Both the position numbers and the translations under genes were made by a program. A DNA stretch of 21,941 nucleotides, from NCBI GenBank assembly GCA_007128755.1, contig SKWV01000298.1, positions 1 through 21,941 of the forward strand, given 5' to 3'. Source of the DNA: Trueperaceae bacterium (GTDB lineage: Bacteria > Deinococcota > Deinococci > Deinococcales > Trueperaceae). Positions 1-8,650 of the stretch are shown piece by piece. Position 1 is the stretch's first letter; every line of letters starts with the position of its first letter. The notes below the pieces were generated by a model. It was not told the DNA's origin. It searched no databases and saw only the letters and a program-made list of their open reading frames with translations.

Positions 1-452
1 AGGCTCGTCGACTTGCCCGATCCGGTCGGTCCCGTGACGAGCACCAGGCCGCGGGGCTGACTCGAGAGCTCGCTCACCACGTCCGTGGGCAGGCCGAGCG
101 CGTCGAAGCTCGCGATCGCGTCGGCGATGACACGCATGACGACGCCGACGGAGCCGCGCTGGCGGAACACGTTGCAGCGGAAGCGGGCGACGGACGGGAT
201 CGTGAAGGCGAAGTCGAGCTCGTGCCGGTGCCGGAACACCTCGCGCTGGCCGTCGGTCATCATCGCCATGGCGATCTGCTCCGTCTGCTCCGGTGCCAGC
301 GCCGGCACGCCCTCGTACGCGACGAGGTCGCCGTCGATGCGCATGTGCGGCGCGGCTCCGGCCTGGATGTGGATGTCGGACGCACCGCGACCCACCATGC
401 TCTTGAGCAGGTCCGCCATGCGCATGCCACGTGCTGGGCCGCCGTCGTTCAT
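1..452 (-). CDS. pilT: Type IV pilus retraction ATPase PilT, N-terminal part (cut by window edge)
   Basis: PilT is the hexameric cytoplasmic ATPase that depolymerises type IV pili and drives twitching motility. The first 150 codons are present. They begin with the family's opening (ADLLKSMVGRGASDIHI near residues 13-29), continue through the N-terminal domain with FRCNVFRQRG at 91-100, and reach the Walker A motif GPTGSGKST at 141-149, where the window ends. The ATG at 452 is preceded by GGGAGG at a 7-base distance. In-frame ATGs at codons 10 and 12 would also fit the family but lack such a site. The gene lies 85 bases downstream of the amino-acid transporter ATPase on the same strand, with no clear terminator between, so it may be read through from that operon or have its own weak promoter. 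A paralogous PilU cannot be excluded without the C-terminus. Confidence 0.9.
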   Translation of the reverse strand, partial: MNDGGPARGMRMADLLKSMVGRGASDIHIQAGAAPHMRIDGDLVAYEGVPALAPEQTEQIAMAMMTDGQREVFRHRHELDFAFTIPSVARFRCNVFRQRGSVGVVMRVIADAIASFDALGLPTDVVSELSSQPRGLVLVTGPTGSGKSTS

Positions 453-537
453 GCTCGAGCCTCCCGCTGCACCATGCCGAACAGTCTACGTGGCGCATGC
501 CGGCGCGACTGTGAAGTTTCGGTGCGACCGTACGGCC

Positions 538-1317
538 TCACAGGATCTTGGAGAGGAACGCCTTGGTGCGGGCCTCGCGCGGCGCCAGGAAGAAGTGCTC
601 CGGCGAGCCGACCTCCACGATCTGCCCGGCGTCCATGAAGATGACCCGATCGCCGACCTCGCGGGCGAAGCCCATCTCGTGGGTGACGACGATCATCGTC
701 ATCCCTTCCTGCGCGAGCGCGACCATCACCTCGAGCACCTCGCCGATCACCTCGGGGTCGAGCGCGCTCGTGGGCTCGTCGAACAGCATCACCTTGGGAC
801 CCATCGTCAGGGCCCGCGCGATGGCGACGCGCTGCTGCTGGCCGCCCGAGAGCTGGCCCGGGTACTTGAGGGCCTGCTCCGGGATGCCCACCTTGTCGAG
901 GAAGAAGCGGGCGCGCTCCTCGGCCTGGGTCCTCTTCCACTTGCGGACGCGGATCGGCGCCAGCGTGATGTTCTCGAGGACGGTGAGGTGCGGGAAGAGG
1001 TTGAACGACTGGAACACCATGCCGGTCTCGCGCCGCACCAGGTCGATGTTGCGGACGTCGTCGGTCAGCTCCGTGCCGTCGACGACGATGCGCCCCTCCT
1101 GATGCTCCTCGAGGTGGTTGATGCAGCGGATGAGCGTCGACTTGCCCGAGCCGGACGGCCCGATGACGACCACCACCTCGCCCTGGTTGACCGACAGGTT
1201 GATGTCGCGCAGGACGTGGAAGTCGCCGAACCACTTGTTGAGGCCCTCGATCGTGATGATCGCCTGGCCGCCGGCGGGCGCGTCGGCGCGGACGGGGGCG
1301 GGTGTGACGTTCGACAT
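538..1317 (-). CDS. aapP: General L-amino-acid ABC transporter ATP-binding protein AapP
   Basis: This is the cytoplasmic ATPase subunit of a polar amino-acid importer (GlnQ/HisP/AapP type), 259 residues. Visible motifs are Walker A GPSGSGKST (53-61), Q-loop Q103 in GMVFQSFNLFPH, the signature LSGGQ (156-160), Walker B VMLFDEP (176-182) and the switch histidine in VTHEMGFA (H213). It is the last gene of the aap set, and two complete permease genes lie directly upstream. Two starts are possible: an ATG at 1338 overlapping the aapM stop as ATGA, or the ATG at 1317, which has GGAGG five bases upstream. I chose 1317 for its ribosome binding site; the other start adds seven residues. The name AapP rests on the gene order and on the AapJ-like binding protein, since the ATPase alone does not separate Aap from Gln or Glt systems. 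Confidence 0.93.
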   Translation of the reverse strand: MSNVTPAPVRADAPAGGQAIITIEGLNKWFGDFHVLRDINLSVNQGEVVVVIGPSGSGKSTLIRCINHLEEHQEGRIVVDGTELTDDVRNIDLVRRETGMVFQSFNLFPHLTVLENITLAPIRVRKWKRTQAEERARFFLDKVGIPEQALKYPGQLSGGQQQRVAIARALTMGPKVMLFDEPTSALDPEVIGEVLEVMVALAQEGMTMIVVTHEMGFAREVGDRVIFMDAGQIVEVGSPEHFFLAPREARTKAFLSKIL

Positions 1318-1334
1318 GCGTACCTCCGGGGACG

Positions 1335-2552
1335 TCATCGCGTCCCCACGCCGAGCTGCTTCTCGAGCTGACGGCTGGCGATCGACATCCGGTAGGCGAA
1401 GAAGAAGTAGATGAGGGCGACGTAGAGGTAGAGCTCGAGCTTCACACCACCGGTCACCTGGAGCGAGGCAGGCTGGTTCGCGACGATCTCGGTGACGCGG
1501 AAGAAGTCGGCGAGCCCGACGATGAACACGAGCGACGTGTCCTTGAAGAGACCGATCGCCTGCCCGACGATCGCGGGGATCACCGCGCGCAGCGCTTGCG
1601 GCAGCACGATGAGCGACGTCGTCTGCCAGCCGCCGAGACCGAGCGCGCGCGCCGCCTCCGTCTGCCCGCGCGGCACCGCTTGGAGGCCGCCCCGCACGTT
1701 CTCGGCCATGTAGGCGGCGGAGAAGAGCGTGATGGCCACGTAGGCGCGCAGGATTGCCGGGAGGTTGTTCGGGTCGGTGTTGAGGAACAGCGGCAAGAGG
1801 AGCGAGGCGACGAAGAGCCACATGATCAGCGGCGCACCGCGGACGATCTCGATGAAGCCGGTGCAGACGTACTTGATCGCCGGCAGCTTGGAGCGGCGCC
1901 CGAGCGCCAGCGCGATCCCGAGCGGGAAGCTCGGCACGATGCCGGTGAACAGGATCAGCGTGAGCATGAACCCGCCCCAGTCGCGCGCCGGCACGATCCG
2001 CAGCAAGCCGCTGCCGGGCGTGACGCCGTAGAGCAGGAAGAACCCGAGGAAGAGCCACGCCACCCAGGCCCACGGGAGGCCACGCACGAACGAGGGGCGG
2101 GCCACACCGACCGCGTAGCCGACCAGGGAGGCGGCGAGCACGCCCGCCCACAGCACACGGACGGACGGCCAGAAGAGCAGCGCGATGACCGTCACGAACG
2201 CCACGAACGCGACGAGCGACCAGAAGAGGCCCCGCAGGATCTCGTTCCTCCTCCCGGCCCCGCCCATGACGCCGATGAGCGCCATCATGGCAGCGAGCAC
2301 CGCCATCGGGCGCCACAGCAGGTCGGCCGGGTAGCGGTAGACGGCGAAGAGGCGCTGGTTCGCCCAGACCTGCCCCCAGGAGGCGTCGAAGAGCGCCCAG
2401 AGCACGACGCTCAGCCCCACGTACACGACGAAGACGCCCGTCACCACCGTGAGCAGGGTGTTCGCGGGTGAGCTGAAGAGGTTGCGCCGGATCCACCCGC
2501 CGACGCCGGCGACGCCGCCGGGCGCGGGGCGCGGAGGGATGACTTCGAACAT
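1335..2552 (-). CDS. aapM: General L-amino-acid ABC transporter permease AapM
   Basis: This is one of two membrane subunits of the importer, 405 residues, close to the usual AapM length of about 385. The N-terminal half has several hydrophobic segments (about 33-54, 82-96, 108-128, 132-150 and 160-176), and the conserved permease core begins near residue 193. The cytoplasmic loop that contacts the ATPase is clear: ENVRGGLQAVPRGQTEAARA at 284-302, the EAA-type motif of the HisM/AapM family. The C-terminal core contains IGLFKDTSLVFIVGLADFF (333-351), typical of amino-acid permeases. The ATG shares one base with the aapQ stop (TGATG), so translation is probably coupled, with GGAG six bases upstream. 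The stop overlaps an alternative aapP start. Confidence 0.92.
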   Translation of the reverse strand: MFEVIPPRPAPGGVAGVGGWIRRNLFSSPANTLLTVVTGVFVVYVGLSVVLWALFDASWGQVWANQRLFAVYRYPADLLWRPMAVLAAMMALIGVMGGAGRRNEILRGLFWSLVAFVAFVTVIALLFWPSVRVLWAGVLAASLVGYAVGVARPSFVRGLPWAWVAWLFLGFFLLYGVTPGSGLLRIVPARDWGGFMLTLILFTGIVPSFPLGIALALGRRSKLPAIKYVCTGFIEIVRGAPLIMWLFVASLLLPLFLNTDPNNLPAILRAYVAITLFSAAYMAENVRGGLQAVPRGQTEAARALGLGGWQTTSLIVLPQALRAVIPAIVGQAIGLFKDTSLVFIVGLADFFRVTEIVANQPASLQVTGGVKLELYLYVALIYFFFAYRMSIASRQLEKQLGVGTR

Positions 2553-4372
2553 CAGCGCTCCACCAGGGCGAGACGATCGTTCACGATGTTGAGGACGAAC
2601 GCGAAGGCGAAGCTGATGAACAGGTACGAGGCGATGAGCAGGAGCGCCACGGGCACGGAGGCTCCGGTCTGGTTCTGCACGATGGTGGCGATCACGAAGA
2701 GCTCGCCGTAGCCGGCGAGCGGCGCGAGCGAACTGTTCTTCGTCAGGTTCAGGTACTGGCTGATGACCGGGGGCAGGACGATCCGGAGGGCCTGCGGGAA
2801 GACCACGAGCGAGAAGGTCTGGCTCGCGGAGAGCCCGAGCGCCAGCGCGGCTTCGCGCTGCCCCTTCGCGACCGCCTGGATGCCGCCGCGGACGATCTCC
2901 CCGATGAACGCCGAGGTGTAGATGACGAGCGCGAGGAGGAGCGCGAGGTAGTTGACCGTGAGCCGCATGCCGCCCTCGTAGCTCGAGACGGGGACGTGCA
3001 CGCGCGACAGCACGAGGGGCCCCGCGGGCCGGAGTTCGACGTCGGCGACGAGTGGCACGACGTCGTCTCGGGTCGCTGTGGCCGCGGCGGCGCCGAAGAC
3101 GGAGAAGGGGTTCTCGGCGGGGGCCACCTCGGCCGACCGGACGGTCCCGGAGGGCGAGAAGGCCGGGGTCCGCACCTGGCCGTCGCGGTCCGCGACGATG
3201 TGGCGCTCGTAGCCGAAGACGGTCATGACGAGCCGCACGCCCCCGAAGCCGGTGAGCGTCGCAGGGTCGATCTCCTCGCCGGGCGTGAACGCGCCGTCGC
3301 CGTCACGATCGACGAAGACCACGCCGCGGCTCGGGAAGCGCGTGAAGTGGATCTCGAGGCCCCGCTCCGCGGCCTCGTCGGGATCGCCGAAGGCGACCAC
3401 GGCCTGCTCGACGTCGCGCCCTAGGATCATCGGGAAGCGGAACGTCGAGCGCACGACCCCGCCGGACTCGGTGATGTTCTGCGTCGACGCCGTCAGCTCC
3501 GCCTCGGCGATCCGGACGATCGTGCTGGCGAACGGCATGACCGGGTCGCGCGGCCCCCGCACGCCATCGCCGTCCACGTCTCGGTAGACGACGCCGCGGC
3601 CTCGGTCGATCGTGAAGTCGATCGCGAGCCCGTCGGGCAGGGTGCGATCGAGGGAGGCGACGTAGTACCCGCCTCCGGCGATGGCGACGGCCGCGAGGAG
3701 CGGGAGGGGCCAGACGCGCACGGGTCTCTCCGAGCGGCGAGCGAGGCGGCGCCGCCAGAGGACGCCGATCACCACGGCCGCCACCGCCACGACCAGGAAC
3801 GGGATCCAGGCCCCGAACCGGTAGGTCGGGTAGAGGAACGGGAAGGCGAGCCCGACGTTCGACAAGTAGACGCCGCCCGGGAGTTCGACGGGGTTGTTGA
3901 TGCGGGGCGGGATCGGCAGGAGGACGGCGGTGTACCAGAAGACGATCTGGACGGCGAGCGGGATGTTGCGCAACAGCTCGATGTACACCGTCGCGATCGA
4001 ACGCACGAGCCAGTTGCTGGCGAGTCGCATGACGCCCACGGCGATCCCGATGAGGCTCGCGAGCACGACGCCGATGCCGGCGATCTTGAGGGTGTTCAGG
4101 AACCCGATGAGGAGCGCGCGCCAGTAGGGATCGTTCGGGGTGTACGGGATGGGCGTCTCGGCGATCGGGATCCCGGCGCGGGAGCCCAGCCAGGAGAAGT
4201 CCGCGGGCAGGTTGGCGCGACCGAGCGCGTTGAGCGTGTTCGTCACCAGGACGACGACACCGAACAGGATGACGGCGACGAAGACGACTTGGGCGAGGAT
4301 CCCGATCGTATTGACGTTGCGCCAGAAGGGGATGCGCGGGGCCACGGATGGGCGGCGGTCGGCGACCGCCAT
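2552..4372 (-). CDS. aapQ: General L-amino-acid ABC transporter permease AapQ with a large extracytoplasmic insert
   Basis: This is the partner permease of AapM, 606 residues where AapQ proteins are usually about 400. The permease parts are intact. Hydrophobic segments lie near 24-46, 86-116, 134-154, 189-206, 221-240 and 472-490. The EAA-type loop EIVRGGIQAVAKGQREAALA is at 492-511, followed by LNLTKNSSLAPLAGYGELF (541-559) and a final segment at 573-595. The extra length lies at about 241-468, after the fifth hydrophobic segment. The arginine-rich stretch 207-219 before that segment is predicted cytoplasmic, which puts the insert outside. It holds DVDGDG at 265-270 and DRDGDG at 355-360. 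An in-frame TAG directly precedes the ATG, which fixes the upstream limit; the only ribosome binding site is a GAGG about 10 bases away. About 206 bases with a strong hairpin separate it from aapJ. Confidence 0.92.
   Translation of the reverse strand: MAVADRRPSVAPRIPFWRNVNTIGILAQVVFVAVILFGVVVLVTNTLNALGRANLPADFSWLGSRAGIPIAETPIPYTPNDPYWRALLIGFLNTLKIAGIGVVLASLIGIAVGVMRLASNWLVRSIATVYIELLRNIPLAVQIVFWYTAVLLPIPPRINNPVELPGGVYLSNVGLAFPFLYPTYRFGAWIPFLVVAVAAVVIGVLWRRRLARRSERPVRVWPLPLLAAVAIAGGGYYVASLDRTLPDGLAIDFTIDRGRGVVYRDVDGDGVRGPRDPVMPFASTIVRIAEAELTASTQNITESGGVVRSTFRFPMILGRDVEQAVVAFGDPDEAAERGLEIHFTRFPSRGVVFVDRDGDGAFTPGEEIDPATLTGFGGVRLVMTVFGYERHIVADRDGQVRTPAFSPSGTVRSAEVAPAENPFSVFGAAAATATRDDVVPLVADVELRPAGPLVLSRVHVPVSSYEGGMRLTVNYLALLLALVIYTSAFIGEIVRGGIQAVAKGQREAALALGLSASQTFSLVVFPQALRIVLPPVISQYLNLTKNSSLAPLAGYGELFVIATIVQNQTGASVPVALLLIASYLFISFAFAFVLNIVNDRLALVER
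2969..3652 (-). other. Insert in AapQ: tandem SdrD-B-like modules with DxDGDG loops
   Basis: Residues 241-468 of AapQ. Two similar modules begin exactly 90 residues apart: GVVYRDVDGDG near 260 and GVVFVDRDGDG near 350, each preceded by RG. A shorter ADRDGQVRT element at 394-402 resembles the end of such a module. The pattern of a valine-rich strand, DxDGDG, a proline/glycine turn, then a beta strand resembles the calcium-binding SdrD B-like folds of Gram-positive adhesins and also EF-hand/dockerin loops. The domain family is my inference from the pattern. The DNA coding for it has no obvious change in base composition, so I see no sign of a recent insertion. Confidence 0.6.
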
Positions 4373-4536
4373 CTACGTCGGCCTCACGACGCCCGTGCGC
4401 GGCGCGGCGCCGCGTCGATCCTCGTTCGCGTCTCTCATCGCTCACCGTCCGTCGGGGCGGCCCCGCATTGGAGTTGCCGTGCTGACCGATAGACCCGGTC
4501 GTGTCGTCCGTCGACGCTCGTCAGATAGGAGCGACC

Positions 4537-4556
4537 TGGGCCCCCGGAGGGGCCCA
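4537..4556 (-). terminator. GC-rich hairpin between aapJ and aapQ
   Basis: A perfect 8-bp stem (TGGGCCCC with GGGGCCCA) closes a four-base loop, 23 bases after the aapJ stop on the minus strand. No T-run follows, so it is better read as an mRNA 3'-end stabiliser or leaky attenuator than as a full terminator. Such hairpins after binding-protein genes commonly raise the binding protein above the permeases. The rest of the 206-base gap shows only a short CGGGG-CCG-CCCCG stem and no convincing gene. Confidence 0.5.
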
Positions 4557-4578
4557 AGGCGCGGTCGTGGTCGTGCGG

Positions 4579-5589
4579 TCAGTTGAAGGGCGGGGAGTAG
4601 AGCAGGCCGCCACGCGTGTACGGGGCGTTGAGCCCGCGCGGGATGTCGAACTGCGTGTCCGGCCCGAGGTGCCGGTCGTAGATCTCCCCGTAGTTGCCCA
4701 TCTGGAGGATCGCCTGGTACAGGGCGTCGGACGAGAGGCCGAGGCCGCGCACCTGGTCCGGGTCGACGCCGAGCATGCGGCGGACCTGCGGGTTCGGGCT
4801 CTCGAGCGCCGCGTCGACGTTGGCGGAGGTGATCCCGTACTCCTCGGCCGCGAACGTGGCGTACACGACCCACTTGACGACGTCGTACCACTGGTCGTCA
4901 CCGTGCAGCACGGCGGGCCCGAGTGGCTCCTTGGAGATCGTGGCGTCCATGATGCGGTGATCGGACGGCACGCCGAGCGTCGGCAGGAAGGAGGCCAGAC
5001 CGGACTTGTCCGTCGTCCAACCGTCGCACTGGCCATCGTCGTAGGCGGAGACGAGCTGCGGCGCGCTCTCGAAGATGACCGGCGTGAACTGCACGTCGAG
5101 TGCGCCGAGCACGTCCGCGAGGTTGAGCTCGGTCGTCGTGCCCGACTGCACGCAGATGGAGCGGCCTTCGAAGTCGGCGAGGGTGTTGATGCCCGAGTCC
5201 GTGCGGACCATGAAACCCTGACCGTCGTAGAAGGTCGGCGCGGTGAAGTTGAGGCCGACGCTCGTGTCACGGCTGAGCGTGAAGGTCGAGTTGCGGATCA
5301 GGACGTCGACCTCGCCGGACTGCACGGCGGTGAAGCGCTCCTGGGCGGAGAGCGGGCGGAAGTTGACCGCGTTCGCATCGCCGAGGACGGCTGCGGCGAT
5401 CGACCGGCAGAAGTCGACGTCGAATCCCTGGAACTCGCCGGCGGCGTCGACGCTGCCGAAACCCGGCAGGGTCTGGTTCACGCCGCAGCGGAGTTCACCG
5501 CGGGCCTGGACTTCTTGCAGCTTGCCCTGACCGAACGCCGTGCCGAATGCCAGCACGAGGACGGCGAGGACGAGGAGCATCTTACGCAT
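4579..5589 (-). CDS. aapJ: General L-amino-acid ABC transporter substrate-binding protein AapJ
   Basis: This is the extracytoplasmic binding protein that delivers L-amino acids to AapQM, 336 residues, the usual length. A signal peptide is clear: MRK, a hydrophobic core of about 14 residues, and a likely cut near TAFG-Q (20/21). There is no lipobox cysteine, so the mature protein is soluble in the periplasm. AapJ family sequence runs throughout: GELRCGVNQTLPGF (31-44), GFDVDFCRSIAAAV (55-68), RFTAVQSGEVDVLIRN (85-100) and TLSRDTSVGLNF (104-115). Four cysteines (35, 61, 146, 188) match those typical of this family. The ATG at 5589 follows GAGGTG about seven bases upstream and gives the signal peptide at the N-terminus; the reading frame stays open for 34 more codons upstream without a plausible signal. 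Two promoter-like sequences lie just upstream. Confidence 0.95.
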   Translation of the reverse strand: MRKMLLVLAVLVLAFGTAFGQGKLQEVQARGELRCGVNQTLPGFGSVDAAGEFQGFDVDFCRSIAAAVLGDANAVNFRPLSAQERFTAVQSGEVDVLIRNSTFTLSRDTSVGLNFTAPTFYDGQGFMVRTDSGINTLADFEGRSICVQSGTTTELNLADVLGALDVQFTPVIFESAPQLVSAYDDGQCDGWTTDKSGLASFLPTLGVPSDHRIMDATISKEPLGPAVLHGDDQWYDVVKWVVYATFAAEEYGITSANVDAALESPNPQVRRMLGVDPDQVRGLGLSSDALYQAILQMGNYGEIYDRHLGPDTQFDIPRGLNAPYTRGGLLYSPPFN

Positions 5590-5652
5590 ACGATCCACCT
5601 CTTCCTGAATGTCTCGACGCCCGAGATCCTGAGTTTTGAAGGGCGCTTCGGC

Positions 5653-5682
5653 ATGGTACCCGGCAGCAGCGGTTGCTGTAAA
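5653..5682 (-). promoter_or_regulatory. Proximal promoter of the aapJQMP operon
   Basis: On the minus strand, TTTACA (5682-5677, five of six consensus bases) is followed after 18 bases by TACCAT (5658-5653). The predicted start is near 5646, giving a leader of about 57 bases before aapJ. Its spacing equals that of the ATPase promoter further right. Confidence 0.5.
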
Positions 5683-5700
5683 GGCGCGCACCAGCGCAAG

Positions 5701-5730
5701 ATTATGCGCGCTCGAGCGAAACGGCGTCAG
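5701..5730 (-). promoter_or_regulatory. Possible distal promoter of aapJQMP
   Basis: CTGACG (5730-5725) and CATAAT (5706-5701, five of six consensus bases) are separated by 18 bases on the minus strand. The -35 box overlaps the csgG-like stop codon. With the proximal site it would form a tandem pair. Confidence 0.4.
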
Positions 5731-6470
5731 GGTGCGCGCGGCGGCAGCCCCAGCGACGCCTGCTCGACGGCGTCACGGATGGCGTTGCGGAGCGCGACCG
5801 CCACGATCGACTCGCGCACGGTGCCGGCGCGCAGCAACCGCAGGGCCTGGCTGAGGCCGTCGATGCTGATCTCGGCGTCGCGCGCGATGCCGACGCCGCG
5901 ACCGATCCCGACGATCTCCCCCGTGCTGGAGTCCACGAAGCGGAGGTCGACGCCCAGTCGGGCCGTGGTGACGGTGGTCCCGCCGACGAGCCCGAAGACG
6001 CCGCCGCCGGCCGTGGCCCGATCGAGACTGAACTCCGAGACGGCGCCGACGAGGATGAGCTCGGCGCCCAACAGCCGCCCGACCTCGGCCACCGTCTGCG
6101 CGTCGAATCGGTCGGTGCGGCCCAGGTCCTGCTCGAGCAGCACGCTCGCGAGCGCCTGGCGCTCGACCACCCGGAAGCGGCCGAGGTCGAACAGCTCGTT
6201 GGTGACGACGTCGCCGATGCCGCGGGAGAGATCGACGAAGAGGCGGGTATCGCGCTCGCGCGCGGGCACCACGTCGAGGTTCACCCGCACCGGGTTCACC
6301 TCGACGTCGTACACCGCGACCAGGTAGCGCGCGTCGCGCTCGAGCGGGGGCAGGGCGAAGGGTCGTACGTCGCTGCTCTCGGTCGGCGTCGCCGCCGGAG
6401 CGCACGCGGCCGTGACGACGAGGAGCGCGGCGAGCACGAGCCACTTGGGAGGGATCACGAGCGTACGCAT
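5727..6470 (-). CDS. CsgG-family (curli assembly type) lipoprotein
   Basis: The protein has 247 residues. The N-terminus is a lipoprotein signal: basic start, hydrophobic segment 9-20, then VTAAC with the lipidated cysteine at 23. Residues about 50-240 follow the CsgG fold pattern: YLVAVYDVEV (49-58), then GDVVTNELFDLGRFRVVERQ (86-105), EVGRLLGAELILVGAVSEF (129-147) and VDLRFVDSSTGEIVG (174-188). CsgG itself forms the outer-membrane pore for curli subunits, but many family members outside proteobacteria have unknown or other envelope roles. No csgA, B, E or F is near. The gene is isolated by a hairpin from the ATPase operon upstream and partly overlaps a candidate aap promoter. No ribosome binding site precedes the ATG; a TATCGT box lies 9 bases upstream, so it may be leaderless or start at the TTG just before the ATG. 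Confidence 0.85.
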   Translation of the reverse strand: MRTLVIPPKWLVLAALLVVTAACAPAATPTESSDVRPFALPPLERDARYLVAVYDVEVNPVRVNLDVVPARERDTRLFVDLSRGIGDVVTNELFDLGRFRVVERQALASVLLEQDLGRTDRFDAQTVAEVGRLLGAELILVGAVSEFSLDRATAGGGVFGLVGGTTVTTARLGVDLRFVDSSTGEIVGIGRGVGIARDAEISIDGLSQALRLLRAGTVRESIVAVALRNAIRDAVEQASLGLPPRAP

Positions 6471-6479
6471 CAAGGGAGC

Positions 6480-6485
6480 ACGATA
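6480..6485 (-). promoter_or_regulatory. TANNNT box (TATCGT) before the csgG-like gene
   Basis: A TATCGT box on the minus strand ends six bases before an in-frame TTG and nine before the ATG. This matches the geometry of leaderless promoters in Deinococcus. There is no clear -35 element, and no purine-rich ribosome binding site. Confidence 0.35.
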
Positions 6486-6492
6486 CCAGGAG

Positions 6493-6525
6493 GGCCGCCG
6501 GCACCGGGTGAGGGTGCCGACGGCC
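6493..6525 (-). terminator. Strong hairpin ending the ATPase operon
   Basis: A 13-bp stem with one G-U pair and a seven-base loop lies 28 bases after the atpD stop. No T-tract follows. As the last structure before the separately started csgG-like gene it is the natural 3' end of the ATPase transcript. Confidence 0.6.
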
Positions 6526-6553
6526 CGTGAGGAGCGAGCGCCGGGGCGCCAGC

Positions 6554-7222
6554 TCAGGCGCTCGCGGCGCGCTCCGCCCTGATCTTCTCCTTGTCGGCCT
6601 CGTCGCGCGCCTCGAGCTTGGACTTGATGCGCTTGAGCACCGTGACCTCCTCGAGGGCGCGCTGGTCGAGCACCGAACGGATGTCCTTGATCTGCCGCGC
6701 GATGTTGGGGATCACGAGCTGCTCGAGCGCGTTCACGCGGCGGCTCGTCTTCTTGATCTCCTCGCCGATCCGCCGCAGGCGCGTCTCGGTGGCGGCCACC
6801 CGGATGATGGCCTCGGTGAGCAACTTGAACTGCGCGGCGGCGTCGAGCGTCCGGCCGCCGGCGCCCAAGGGCGAGAACTCCGAAGCGTTGGAGAAGGTCG
6901 GCGCCTGCACCTGCGGGACCTTGACCCCGAACAGGTTCTCGACCGTGATGCCGATCTCGACGGTGGCGCTGCTGGCGAGCGACAGGCTCTTGACCGCTTC
7001 GGGACCGTCCCATGCGTTCGCCAGGACGAGCGACACGTAGGCCTCCTGGCTGGCCTTGGTGAGGTCGCGGCGGGCTTGCAACGAGACCTTCACCAGGTCG
7101 AAGAACTCGCCGATGAGCGCGTCCCGCTTGCGCTTGAGCAGGTCGGCGCCACGGTTGGCCAGCTTCAGCTGATCACGCCGCTGCAGCAGGTTGGAGCGGG
7201 TCGGAGCGATGGTCTCGGCCAT
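6554..7222 (-). CDS. atpD: V/A-type ATPase subunit D (central rotor shaft)
   Basis: Subunit D is the long coiled-coil shaft that rotates inside the A3B3 head and links it through F and C to the membrane ring. The protein is 222 residues, close to the Thermus protein (about 223). The family opening APTRSNLLQRRDQLKLANRG (6-25) is followed by a heptad-like helix (26-60). A variable middle rich in A, G and S (about 75-130) precedes a C-terminal helix with ETRLRRIGEEIKKTSRRVNA (145-164), the classic D-subunit signature. The tail is charged (RDEADKEKIRAERAASA). The ATG follows GGGAGG closely, within the 9-base gap after atpB. This is the last gene of the operon. Confidence 0.96.
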   Translation of the reverse strand: MAETIAPTRSNLLQRRDQLKLANRGADLLKRKRDALIGEFFDLVKVSLQARRDLTKASQEAYVSLVLANAWDGPEAVKSLSLASSATVEIGITVENLFGVKVPQVQAPTFSNASEFSPLGAGGRTLDAAAQFKLLTEAIIRVAATETRLRRIGEEIKKTSRRVNALEQLVIPNIARQIKDIRSVLDQRALEEVTVLKRIKSKLEARDEADKEKIRAERAASA

Positions 7223-7231
7223 GGTCCTCCC

Positions 7232-8646
<1,415 letters not shown>

Positions 8647-8650
<4 letters not shown>

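Noticed and set aside
3303..4445. A 380-codon minus-strand frame starting upstream of aapQ
   Set aside because: Starts in the aapJ-aapQ gap with GTG but becomes an arginine-rich shadow of aapQ in another frame.
5687..5726. GCGCGC-rich inverted repeats near the csgG-like stop as a terminator
   Set aside because: The arms are simple GC repeats, pair in several ways, and no T-run follows on the minus strand; the same bases hold a better promoter match.
4501..6327. A 608-codon plus-strand frame opposite aapJ and csgG-like
   Set aside because: It is antisense to two genes with clear family matches and has biased composition of the kind produced by GC-rich third positions.
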